Below, in pieces: positions 1 through 4,976 of a stretch of 9,144 bases of DNA. Location of the stretch: contig CAAFXD010000017.1 in assembly GCA_900766945.1 (NCBI GenBank), forward strand, positions 1 to 9,144. The letters run 5' to 3'. The first letter of the stretch is position 1. Each line of letters begins with the position of its first letter. Source of the DNA: Clostridia bacterium (GTDB lineage: Bacteria; Bacillota; Clostridia; Oscillospirales; Acutalibacteraceae). The position numbers and the translations under genes are program-made. The notes beneath the pieces were generated by a model that ran no database searches, was not told the DNA's origin, and saw only the letters and a program-made list of their open reading frames with translations.

Positions 1-344
1 ACAACAAAATCCACAAACGGATACTTTTGTAAAACCTGCTCGGCACGGTAGGAAACCTCAGGTCCGCCGAGGACGATTTGCACGGACGGGTGACACGATT
101 TGATGCGTTCGGCAAGTTCTAAAACCGCCTGCACATTCCAAATATAGGTGCAAAAGCCGATCACTTCGGGCTGCTCGGCGGACAGGCGGGCAAAAATCGC
201 ATCCTGCGGCTCGTTGACCGTGCCCTCCACAACCTTCGCCGTCACTTCGGCAGAACAATACGCCCTGACGCCCGCAAGCAGGCACCAAGGCGCAAGAGAC
301 GAATGAATGTATTTGGAATTTAAACAACAAATTACGGTTTTCAT
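1..344 (-). CDS. B12-binding-domain radical SAM-type protein, N-terminal part (3' end outside window)
   Basis: This frame is open from an ATG at 344-342 to the window edge, giving 114 residues with no stop. It begins MKTVICCLNSKYIHSSLAPW and continues with PEVIGFCTYIWNVQAV and IVLGGPEVSY. This is the layout of the N-terminal cobalamin-binding Rossmann domain of clostridial B12-binding radical SAM proteins: an opening strand followed by N-x-KYIHS-x-LA, then an IGFS/CTY-like strand, then a LGGPE turn. The radical SAM CxxxCxxC cluster motif would lie beyond the edge and cannot be checked. The ATG overlaps the TGA of the upstream GtrA gene as ATGA, and no good Shine-Dalgarno precedes it, so it probably relies on translational coupling. 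The substrate is unknown. The family call is from pattern recognition and is fairly confident; the enzymatic role is inferred. Confidence 0.75.
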   Translation of the reverse strand, partial: MKTVICCLNSKYIHSSLAPWCLLAGVRAYCSAEVTAKVVEGTVNEPQDAIFARLSAEQPEVIGFCTYIWNVQAVLELAERIKSCHPSVQIVLGGPEVSYRAEQVLQKYPFVDFV

Positions 345-823
345 ACTTCAGTGGTTTCTGTTTCGGATTTTGCTTTTTCCTTATCCTTTTGGGCAACAGA
401 ATTGGTGTTCATAGATTTGCGGTACACCCAAAAACGACAGACCAAAAACTCGGTGACAAGGTTGCAAAGCATTGTGACGGCTTCAATCAAATAATTGTTG
501 ATGCCCGCGAGTTCCGCCAGATTACCGAGATAGGTGGAAAGCGGCGTAAAAATGCAATAGTAAAACGCAACTTTCAGCATGGCTATCGGCACATTGGTTG
601 CAGATTTGAAGGTATAGCGGCGGTTGACGGTGAAATTGTAAAGCACCGACAGCACAAGCGATGGCAAATAACACTTCCAATGCACCCAGCCCGTTACTTC
701 ATGTAACAGCGTGTATGAAACAATTTGAATGATGCCTGCACCCATGGAAAATGCGACAAATTTCGCCACCTGCACCACGGTTTGTTTTGGAGTCAGTTTT
801 ACTTTATTCGTCTGTTCTTCCAT
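341..823 (-). CDS. GtrA-family four-helix membrane protein
   Basis: A 160-residue membrane protein with four likely transmembrane helices at about 19-41, 50-66, 82-104 and 113-133. The family motif NFTVNRRYTF is at 63-72 between helices 2 and 3, and the closing segment EFLVCRFWVYRKS is at 125-137. GtrA-like proteins are thought to move polyprenyl-phosphate-linked sugars across the membrane for glycosylation of surface polymers; that role is family knowledge, not shown here. The ATG at 823-821 is preceded by AGAAGG seven bases upstream. The C-terminal 25 residues are hydrophilic and Lys/Glu/Thr-rich, probably a cytosolic tail. The gene is the first of its transcript, driven by the promoter at 857-885, and overlaps the next gene by four bases. 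No glycosyltransferase partner is visible in the window. Confidence 0.88.
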   Translation of the reverse strand: MEEQTNKVKLTPKQTVVQVAKFVAFSMGAGIIQIVSYTLLHEVTGWVHWKCYLPSLVLSVLYNFTVNRRYTFKSATNVPIAMLKVAFYYCIFTPLSTYLGNLAELAGINNYLIEAVTMLCNLVTEFLVCRFWVYRKSMNTNSVAQKDKEKAKSETETTEV

Positions 824-856
824 ACAGATACCTTCTTTTTGTACTTTGATATTCCA

Positions 857-885
857 ATTTTACATTTGTAGTGCGGCAATGTCAA
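857..885 (-). promoter_or_regulatory. Sigma-A-type promoter for the GtrA / radical SAM operon
   Basis: On the minus strand TTGACA (885-880) is followed by a 17-base spacer and TAAAAT (862-857). That is a perfect -35 and a -10 with one mismatch. Transcription should start near 850, leaving a short leader of about 27 bases before the GtrA ATG at 823. It sits just downstream of the terminator of the acetyltransferase gene, so this looks like an independent transcription unit. Confidence 0.8.
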
Positions 886-922
886 TAATCTATCGGCATA
901 AAACTCCGCAATAAAATGCGCA

Positions 923-962
923 CCGGGAAACACGGCAAAGCAAAGCCCGCCGTATTTCCCGG
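923..962 (-). terminator. Hairpin terminator after the GNAT gene
   Basis: Arms 923-936 and 949-962 pair over 14 positions (CCGGGAAATACGGC with GCCGTGTTTCCCGG, one G-U wobble on the minus-strand RNA) around a 12-base loop. It lies 10 bases after the acetyltransferase stop codon. The downstream tract TGCGCATTTTATTG is only moderately T-rich, so termination may be incomplete, but the position between a stop codon and a new promoter fits a terminator. Confidence 0.65.
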
Positions 963-971
963 CCGTTTCGT

Positions 972-1598
972 TTAGAACAACTGCCCCGGCAGTTTCAGTT
1001 TTTCCTTATACGGAAATGTCTTGTCAAATTCCTCGGCTTCGGATTCATCTACGAAATAGCCCTGCGGTGTAGCGTATTCGCCCGTAACACCGTCTAAATA
1101 TCCCGGTATCAATTCCTTGCAAAGGAAAAATGAGGCGTCTGCCCCCTCGGGCAAGCCGTGATACCGAATTCCGAATTGCAAGGCATAGCCAAAGCCGCTT
1201 TTTCCGTAGAACGCAATGTTTCCCTCAAAGCAAACCGCGCCGCAACCGAGCGCCGCCGCCTGCTCCAAGGAATAGTCCAACAGAATTTTGCCGTAGCCTT
1301 GTCTTTGCCATTCCGGCGCAATGCAAATCGGCCCCATGGCCATAATCGGGATTTCTCTGCCGTCATCCGCTTGAATATTTGCCCGCACAAACACATTTTG
1401 CCCAATCAGTTTTCCGTCCTTTTCCAGAACAAAATCGAGCTCCGATACAAAAGCCGTATCGTCTCTTAACCGATGCAGGACATAATGCTCCAAACAGCCC
1501 GGGCGGTAAACATTCCAAAAAGACTCTCTTACGAGGTTTTCTACATCTCTTTGTTCGGATTTTCTTTCTAAACGAATTTGATAGTCATTTTTATTCAT
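972..1598 (-). CDS. GNAT-family N-acetyltransferase
   Basis: A 208-residue protein with a GNAT fold in its first 145 residues. Motif A carries the acetyl-CoA pyrophosphate loop QRQGYG at 98-103, in MGPICIAPEWQRQGYGKILL. Motif B shows FYGKSGFGYA at 130-139, where a tyrosine often serves as general acid. The arrangement resembles the YhbS-like predicted acetyltransferases (COG3153), which have an extra C-terminal segment of about 60 residues, as here. The enzyme would transfer acetyl from acetyl-CoA to an amine; the acceptor cannot be told from sequence. The ATG at 1598 has a perfect AGGAGG eight bases upstream. The gene stands alone, with a structured leader of more than 100 bases before it and a hairpin terminator after it, so it is probably separately regulated. 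Confidence 0.88.
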   Translation of the reverse strand: MNKNDYQIRLERKSEQRDVENLVRESFWNVYRPGCLEHYVLHRLRDDTAFVSELDFVLEKDGKLIGQNVFVRANIQADDGREIPIMAMGPICIAPEWQRQGYGKILLDYSLEQAAALGCGAVCFEGNIAFYGKSGFGYALQFGIRYHGLPEGADASFFLCKELIPGYLDGVTGEYATPQGYFVDESEAEEFDKTFPYKEKLKLPGQLF

Positions 1599-1604
1599 TA
1601 TTTA

Positions 1605-1721
1605 TTCCTCCTGATGCTTGTTGACTGCAATACGGGGAGGTTTGTGTGAGATTGTATTGACGCAAACCTCCCGGTCAGCCTACAATCTCCGAGGTGTTGT
1701 TTTTCAAACAGCAATCTCCTT
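1605..1721 (-). promoter_or_regulatory. Structured 5' leader of the GNAT gene, candidate cis-regulatory RNA
   Basis: Read on the minus strand, four segments are arranged A-B-A'-B'. A is GAGATTGTA (1689-1681), B is GGGAGGTTTG (1672-1663), A' is TACAATCTC (1656-1648) and B' is CAAACCTCCC (1644-1635). A pairs with A' over 9 bp and B with B' over 10 bp, so the two helices interleave. Both cannot easily form in full because only three bases separate A' from B', so they are probably alternatives or a partial pseudoknot. Upstream, AAGGAG (1721-1716) stands eight bases before a TTG (1707) that opens a 10-codon frame ending with TGA at 1675; this would place a translating ribosome over segment A. A weak -10-like TATAAA is at 1738-1733 without a good -35. 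The pairing is seen; regulation is inferred. I do not recognise it as a known riboswitch class. Confidence 0.4.
1607..1612 (-). promoter_or_regulatory. Shine-Dalgarno site of the GNAT gene
   Basis: AGGAGG lies eight bases before the ATG at 1598 and fixes this start. It is also five-base complementary (GGAGG with CCTCC) to the 3' arm of the leader hairpin at 1635-1644, which could hide it if that arm were freed. Confidence 0.8.
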
Positions 1722-1762
1722 AAAATGAAATATTTATAATCAGCCTTGCGGCGGATTAGACG

Positions 1763-1987
1763 AATTGGGGTTTGTGGGGGTAATTTATACGGTAGGGCGG
1801 GGGCTTGCCCCCGCCGTTAATTTACATCGAATCCTGCGGCGGGGGGCGCGGGTGTCCGGTGGACACCTCTGCGAATGAAATGAGCAGAAGCGCTGCCTGA
1901 GCCGGCAGGCGAGTAATTCAAGCCCCCGCCCTACCCTACAAAATACATTTTGTGCCCGTTCCGTTAATTACCCTCACAACTCCAATT
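1763..1987. repeat. MITE-like intergenic element with nested inverted repeats
   Basis: An outer imperfect inverted repeat (about 1763-1785 against 1966-1987, AATTGG...GGGTAATT, two mismatches and one gap) encloses an inner perfect 16-bp repeat, GGTAGGGCGGGGGCTT at 1791-1806 against its complement at 1920-1935. Inside is a row of smaller hairpins: GGCGGGGGC-TT-GCCCCCGCC (1796-1815), GGTGTCC-GGT-GGACACC (1851-1867), TCTGC/GCAGA (1868-1888) and GCCTG/CAGGC (1895-1910). There is no plausible coding frame and no transposase, so any movement would be in trans. I see no clear target-site duplication at the edges. Similar GC-rich repeats are, to my recollection, widespread between genes in Oscillospiraceae. 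It accounts for most of the 443-base gap between lysS and the GNAT gene. Confidence 0.6.
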
Positions 1988-2001
1988 TCTATATTTTACC
2001 C

Positions 2002-2035
2002 GAAATGGGCAATCTCGTTTGAGATTGCCCATTTC
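2002..2035 (-). terminator. Perfect 15-bp hairpin after lysS
   Basis: GAAATGGGCAATCTC (2002-2016) and its exact complement (2021-2035) flank a four-base loop, seven bases after the lysS stop codon. The stem is strong, but the minus-strand sequence after it (GGGTAAAATATAG) has no T-tract, so it does not look like a standard intrinsic terminator. It could mark or protect the mRNA 3' end or pause RNA polymerase. Its role as terminator is inferred from position. Confidence 0.5.
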
Positions 2036-2041
2036 AACACT

Positions 2042-3541
2042 TTACTTTTCAATCGGCTTCATGGTGGGAAAGAACAAAACATCACGGATGGCGGGAGAGT
2101 CGGTCAAGAGCATCACCATACGGTCAATGCCGAAGCCGATACCGCCTGTGGGGGGCATACCGAGTTCCAACGCATAGAGGAAGTCCTCATCGGTGGTGTT
2201 TGCTTCCTCGTCACCCTGCGCAAGCAATGCCTCCTGTGCCTTAAAGCGTTCACGCTGGTCGATGGGGTCGTTAAGCTCCGAATAAGCGTTCGCCATTTCC
2301 CAACCGTTCATAAAGAACTCGAACCGCTCGACATAATCGGGATTTTCGGGTTTCTTTTTGGTTAAGGGAGAAATCTCAATCGGGTGGTCCATCACGAATG
2401 TGGGCTGTACCAAATGCTCTTCGACGAATTCTTCAAAGAACAAATTGAGAATATCGCCCTTTTGGTGGCGCTCCTCACACTCGATATGATGCTCTTTGGC
2501 GACGGCACGCGCTTCTTCCAATGTATGAATTTCATTGAAATCCACACCCGCATACTTTTTCACCGCGTCAAGCATGGTAATGCGTTCAAACGGCTTACCC
2601 AAATCCATTTCGATACCGTTATAGGTGATTTTTGTTGTACCCAAAACCTCTTGGGCTACATAGCGGTAAAGATTTTCGGTCAAATCCATCATACCGTGAT
2701 AATCGGTATATGCCTGATACAGCTCCATCAGCGTAAACTCGGGGTTATGACGCGTGTCAAGCCCTTCGTTGCGGAACACTCTGCCGATTTCGTAGACGCG
2801 CTCCATGCCACCGACAATCAAGCGTTTGAGATACAGTTCCAACGAAATACGCAATTTGATATCCAAATCAAGCGCGTTGAAATGGGTTTCAAACGGTCTT
2901 GCCGCCGCGCCGCCTGCATTGGAAACAAGCATTGGGGTTTCAACCTCCATAAAGCCTTGCCCATCCAAATATTTGCGAATGGCGCTGATGATTTTAGAAC
3001 GCTTAATGAAGGTATCTTTGACCTCTTGATTCATAATCAAATCCACATAGCGCTGACGGTAACGCATATCGGTATTGGTAATGCCGTGGAATTTTTCGGG
3101 CAACACCTGCAAGCTCTTAGACAGCAAGGTGATTTCCGAAGCGTGAATGGAAATTTCACCCGTTTTGGTCTGGAAAACCTCGCCCTCAATACCGATAATA
3201 TCGCCGATGTCAAACTTTTTGAATGCTTTGTACGGCTCTTCGCCGATACTGTCGCGCGCAACATAGGACTGAATATTCCCCTGCAAATCCTGAATATTGC
3301 AGAAAGACGCTTTGCCCATCACGCGTTTGGACATCATACGCCCTGCCACACGGACGGTTTTGCCCGCCAAGGCGTCAAAATTTTCTTTGACCTCGGCGCT
3401 GTGGTGGGTGACATCATATTTCGTTAAAACAAACGGGTCTGTGCCCGCTTCCTGCATTGCTTGCAATTTCTCCAAACGAATGCGGTGCTGTTCGCTTAAA
3501 TCCTGCTGCGGTGCATTGTTCTGCATCGTATCCTGTGCCAT
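2042..3541 (-). CDS. lysS: Lysyl-tRNA synthetase, class II
   Basis: A full-length 499-residue class II LysRS, which charges tRNA-Lys with lysine in the cytosol using ATP. The N-terminal anticodon-binding OB fold covers about 60-145. Motif 1 is around 190-204 (GQGFMEVETPML). Motif 2 is FRNEGLDTRHNPEFT at 256-270. The family stretch HPIEISPLTKKKP is at 386-398. Motif 3 is GIGFGIDRMVMLLTD at 467-481, followed by SPAIRDVLFFPTMKP. The ATG at 3541 has AGGA about 11 bases upstream. Only 62 bases separate it from greA, the usual Firmicute neighbour, so the two probably share the greA promoter, with a hairpin between them to tune readthrough. Nothing in the sequence suggests damage. A T-box leader, sometimes found before aminoacyl-tRNA synthetase genes, is not present in the short gap. 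Confidence 0.98.
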   Translation of the reverse strand: MAQDTMQNNAPQQDLSEQHRIRLEKLQAMQEAGTDPFVLTKYDVTHHSAEVKENFDALAGKTVRVAGRMMSKRVMGKASFCNIQDLQGNIQSYVARDSIGEEPYKAFKKFDIGDIIGIEGEVFQTKTGEISIHASEITLLSKSLQVLPEKFHGITNTDMRYRQRYVDLIMNQEVKDTFIKRSKIISAIRKYLDGQGFMEVETPMLVSNAGGAAARPFETHFNALDLDIKLRISLELYLKRLIVGGMERVYEIGRVFRNEGLDTRHNPEFTLMELYQAYTDYHGMMDLTENLYRYVAQEVLGTTKITYNGIEMDLGKPFERITMLDAVKKYAGVDFNEIHTLEEARAVAKEHHIECEERHQKGDILNLFFEEFVEEHLVQPTFVMDHPIEISPLTKKKPENPDYVERFEFFMNGWEMANAYSELNDPIDQRERFKAQEALLAQGDEEANTTDEDFLYALELGMPPTGGIGFGIDRMVMLLTDSPAIRDVLFFPTMKPIEK

Positions 3542-3568
3542 AAATTCACATCCTGTATCGAAAGAATA

Positions 3569-3588
3569 CGGGCGGGAAAACCCGCCCG
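3569..3588 (-). terminator. Hairpin between greA and lysS
   Basis: CGGGCGGG (3569-3576) pairs with CCCGCCCG (3581-3588) across a four-base loop, 15 bases after the greA stop codon. On the minus strand it is followed by TATTCTTTCG, a weak T-rich tract. Only 27 bases remain before the lysS ATG and no separate lysS promoter is visible, so this is more likely an attenuating or partial terminator than a complete stop. Confidence 0.55.
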
Positions 3589-3603
3589 ACGGTTTGATAG
3601 ATT

Positions 3604-4074
3604 TTATTTGTCGATAGAGACAATTTTAAAATTCAAAGTACCGATGGGCGCTTCTACAACCACTTTATCGCCGACCTTGTGCCCAAGGAGCGCTTTGCCC
3701 ACGGGGGATTCATCGGAGATTTTGCCCTCGTCGGGATTTGCCTGTGCAAAGCCGACGATTTTATAAGAAAATTTCTGTTTTTTGCTGTTGGTGATGGTCA
3801 CTTTGGAACCGATATGCACAACCTCCGTGCCGAGGGTATCCTCGTCAAACACTTTGGCGTTTTTAATCATATTTTCGATTTCGTTGATGCGCGCTTCGAG
3901 TTTCGCCTGGTCGCTCATCGCCTCGTCGTATTCGGCATTTTCGGAAAGGTCGCCGAAACTTCTGGCAACCTTAATTTTTTCAGCCGCTTCTTTTCTGCCG
4001 ACGGTTTTTAAGGTTTCCAGCTCCTGTTCAAGCTCTTTTAAGCCCTCGGCGGTCAACAAGGTTTCCTGTAACAT
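3604..4074 (-). CDS. greA: Transcription elongation factor GreA
   Basis: A 156-residue protein of normal GreA length. Residues 1-75 form the antiparallel coiled coil that enters the RNA polymerase secondary channel. Its tip carries GDLSENAEY at 41-49 with the acidic residues Asp42 and Glu45, which promote cleavage of the backtracked transcript. The C-terminal FKBP-like domain (about 80-156) contains the family signature SPVGKALLGHKVGD at 123-136. It rescues stalled elongation complexes in the cytosol. The ATG at 4074 follows AAAGGAG at a somewhat long spacing of 11 bases. It is the first gene after a perfect-consensus promoter and is probably co-transcribed with lysS, an arrangement common in Firmicutes. 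All key residues are present. Confidence 0.98.
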   Translation of the reverse strand: MLQETLLTAEGLKELEQELETLKTVGRKEAAEKIKVARSFGDLSENAEYDEAMSDQAKLEARINEIENMIKNAKVFDEDTLGTEVVHIGSKVTITNSKKQKFSYKIVGFAQANPDEGKISDESPVGKALLGHKVGDKVVVEAPIGTLNFKIVSIDK

Positions 4075-4118
4075 TTCTGTATGTGCTCCTTTCGGTTTTT
4101 ACATTTACACGAATAAAT

Positions 4119-4147
4119 ATTATAAAAGAAATGTGGCATTCTGTCAA
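4119..4147 (-). promoter_or_regulatory. Perfect-consensus sigma-A promoter for greA (and lysS)
   Basis: Minus-strand TTGACA (4147-4142), a 17-base spacer and TATAAT (4124-4119) match the housekeeping consensus at all twelve positions. Transcription should begin near 4112, giving a leader of about 38 bases. The TGA inside the -35 box is also the stop codon (4146-4144) of the preceding gene, so promoter and coding sequence share bases. Confidence 0.9.
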
Positions 4148-4926
4148 TACATTCCTTCTGTTTTTGTTGGCGGCAAGGGTGAGAATCTTTCATATTGCAA
4201 ATCCCGTAAATCAAGCGCATTACAGCACGCATACAGCGCCGACGCGAAGAGCAGCGGGTCTGTCCCCGCAGGGCGGCGCGATTCATATTCCGGCGGTAAG
4301 GCTATCCCCTCACCCGCCAGCACGGTTTTCCCGCCGCGCAATACCGTAAGTGTACCGAACTGCCCGTCCGCTGTTACCGTATAGGGAGACAGCAAAACAT
4401 CGCACCCCGTTAAGGCTTCGGGCGTATCGCACAGGATAACGGAAAGCCCGTTCGACGATAAAATTTCGGATTGCACCGTTTCATAGCTTGCCTTATTTTC
4501 ACAAAAAATACGCATGGATTTTACAAACGGCACAAAATCGCATACGGCGGTTTGCAAAGCACCGTTCGGGTCGATGATGCCGAGAATACAGTTTTGAAAA
4601 GCTGCGCGGTTTTTTTGCAAAAAAGTGCGCGCCGAATTTAAAAACAGCACTGTCGGAAAAATGCGCGGTGAATACAGCCGAAGCGGTGTGGGCAAATCTT
4701 GCCGTATTTCGCCGCAAGGCAAAATTCTTTGTGCCGCCGCGCCGATATAAAAAGGTAAAAACGATAAATCGGCATACCCGTTTTTTTCCGCCTGCACGGT
4801 CACTTTATAGAAAAATGCACCGCCGCGCACCGCAACCTTTTCTATGGACGGCTGTGCTTTTTTTGCAAACCGTCGGCGAAACCGCGGCAAAGGTACATAC
4901 GGTTGAATTTCCAAAACACAAAACAA
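4144..4926 (-). CDS. Conserved-looking hypothetical protein, 260 aa, TTG start
   Basis: I do not recognise this family with confidence. It is a soluble protein of 260 residues with no signal peptide or transmembrane helix. An N-terminal basic stretch (RFRRRFAKK, 15-23) precedes a strand-rich section to about 65. QRILPCGEI is at 66-74, and LRLYSPRIFPTVLFLNSA at 82-99. From about 112 to 182 the alternation ILGIIDPNG ... MRIFCENKASYETVQSEILSSNG ... LSVILCD ... CDVLLSPY resembles a Rossmann-type alpha/beta domain, but no glycine-rich nucleotide loop is intact. The end (224-260) holds LLFASALYACC and LRDLQYERF. There is no ATG at the N-terminus; TTG at 4926-4924 is chosen because GAGGTGA precedes it by about five bases. 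The gene begins within the terminator of the operon upstream and ends inside the greA promoter. Codon use looks like that of its neighbours. Confidence 0.7.
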   Translation of the reverse strand: MFCVLEIQPYVPLPRFRRRFAKKAQPSIEKVAVRGGAFFYKVTVQAEKNGYADLSFLPFYIGAAAQRILPCGEIRQDLPTPLRLYSPRIFPTVLFLNSARTFLQKNRAAFQNCILGIIDPNGALQTAVCDFVPFVKSMRIFCENKASYETVQSEILSSNGLSVILCDTPEALTGCDVLLSPYTVTADGQFGTLTVLRGGKTVLAGEGIALPPEYESRRPAGTDPLLFASALYACCNALDLRDLQYERFSPLPPTKTEGMY

Positions 4927-4963
4927 AAAATCACCTCACATACCACTGTATGCAAGGTGATTT
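4921..4963 (-). terminator. Intrinsic terminator of the ftsEX-M23-S41 operon
   Basis: On minus-strand RNA, arms 4963-4948 and 4943-4928 form a 16-bp stem (AAATCACCTTGCATAC with GTATGTGAGGTGATTT) around the loop AGTG, followed by TTTTTTGTTTTG. Two pairs are G-U on the minus strand but C-A mismatches on the plus strand, so the hairpin is built for minus-strand transcription. It lies 13 bases after the S41 gene stop. Confidence 0.88.
4931..4937 (-). promoter_or_regulatory. Shine-Dalgarno of the 260-aa gene, inside a terminator arm
   Basis: GAGGTGA (4937-4931) is the only ribosome-binding site near the N-terminus of the hypothetical gene and points to the TTG at 4926. It is also part of the 3' arm of the terminator hairpin at 4928-4963, so it would be double-stranded in any read-through transcript. 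Confidence 0.5.
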
Positions 4964-4976
4964 CGATTTCATACAC

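Noticed and set aside
58..396. Minus-strand frame of 112 codons across the GtrA/radical SAM junction
   Set aside because: It overlaps the ends of two better-supported genes in another frame. Its product is low-complexity at the N-terminus and resembles nothing, while the frame starting at 344 carries family motifs.
1635..1672. Leader hairpin as an intrinsic terminator (attenuator)
   Set aside because: The 10-bp stem is followed by CGTATTGCAGTC on the minus strand, with no T-tract, so transcription termination is unlikely. A translational effect is more plausible.
1599..1715. Alternative leader frame from a TTG at 1715 that runs without a stop to a TAA overlapping the GNAT ATG
   Set aside because: The TTG is only one base from the AAGGAG, too close for initiation, and the encoded peptide has no recognisable pattern. 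The frame starting at 1707 has proper spacing.
1733..1738. TATAAA as the -10 of a GNAT promoter
   Set aside because: No convincing -35 lies 16-18 bases upstream (TCTAAT at best), so I do not list it as a promoter, although some promoter must exist nearby.
1750..2000. Target-site duplication flanking the repeat element
   Set aside because: The bases next to the outer repeats (ATTAGACG on the left, TCTATATT on the right) show no convincing direct repeat.
2384..3427. Long open frame (347 codons) on the plus strand
   Set aside because: It lies wholly antisense to lysS, whose protein shows all class II motifs. The product is rich in His, Phe and Ile as expected from a complementary shadow, and has no recognisable domain.
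3782..4384. Plus-strand frame of 200 codons
   Set aside because: Antisense to greA, its promoter and the end of the hypothetical gene. The Ser-rich product is typical of a shadow frame.
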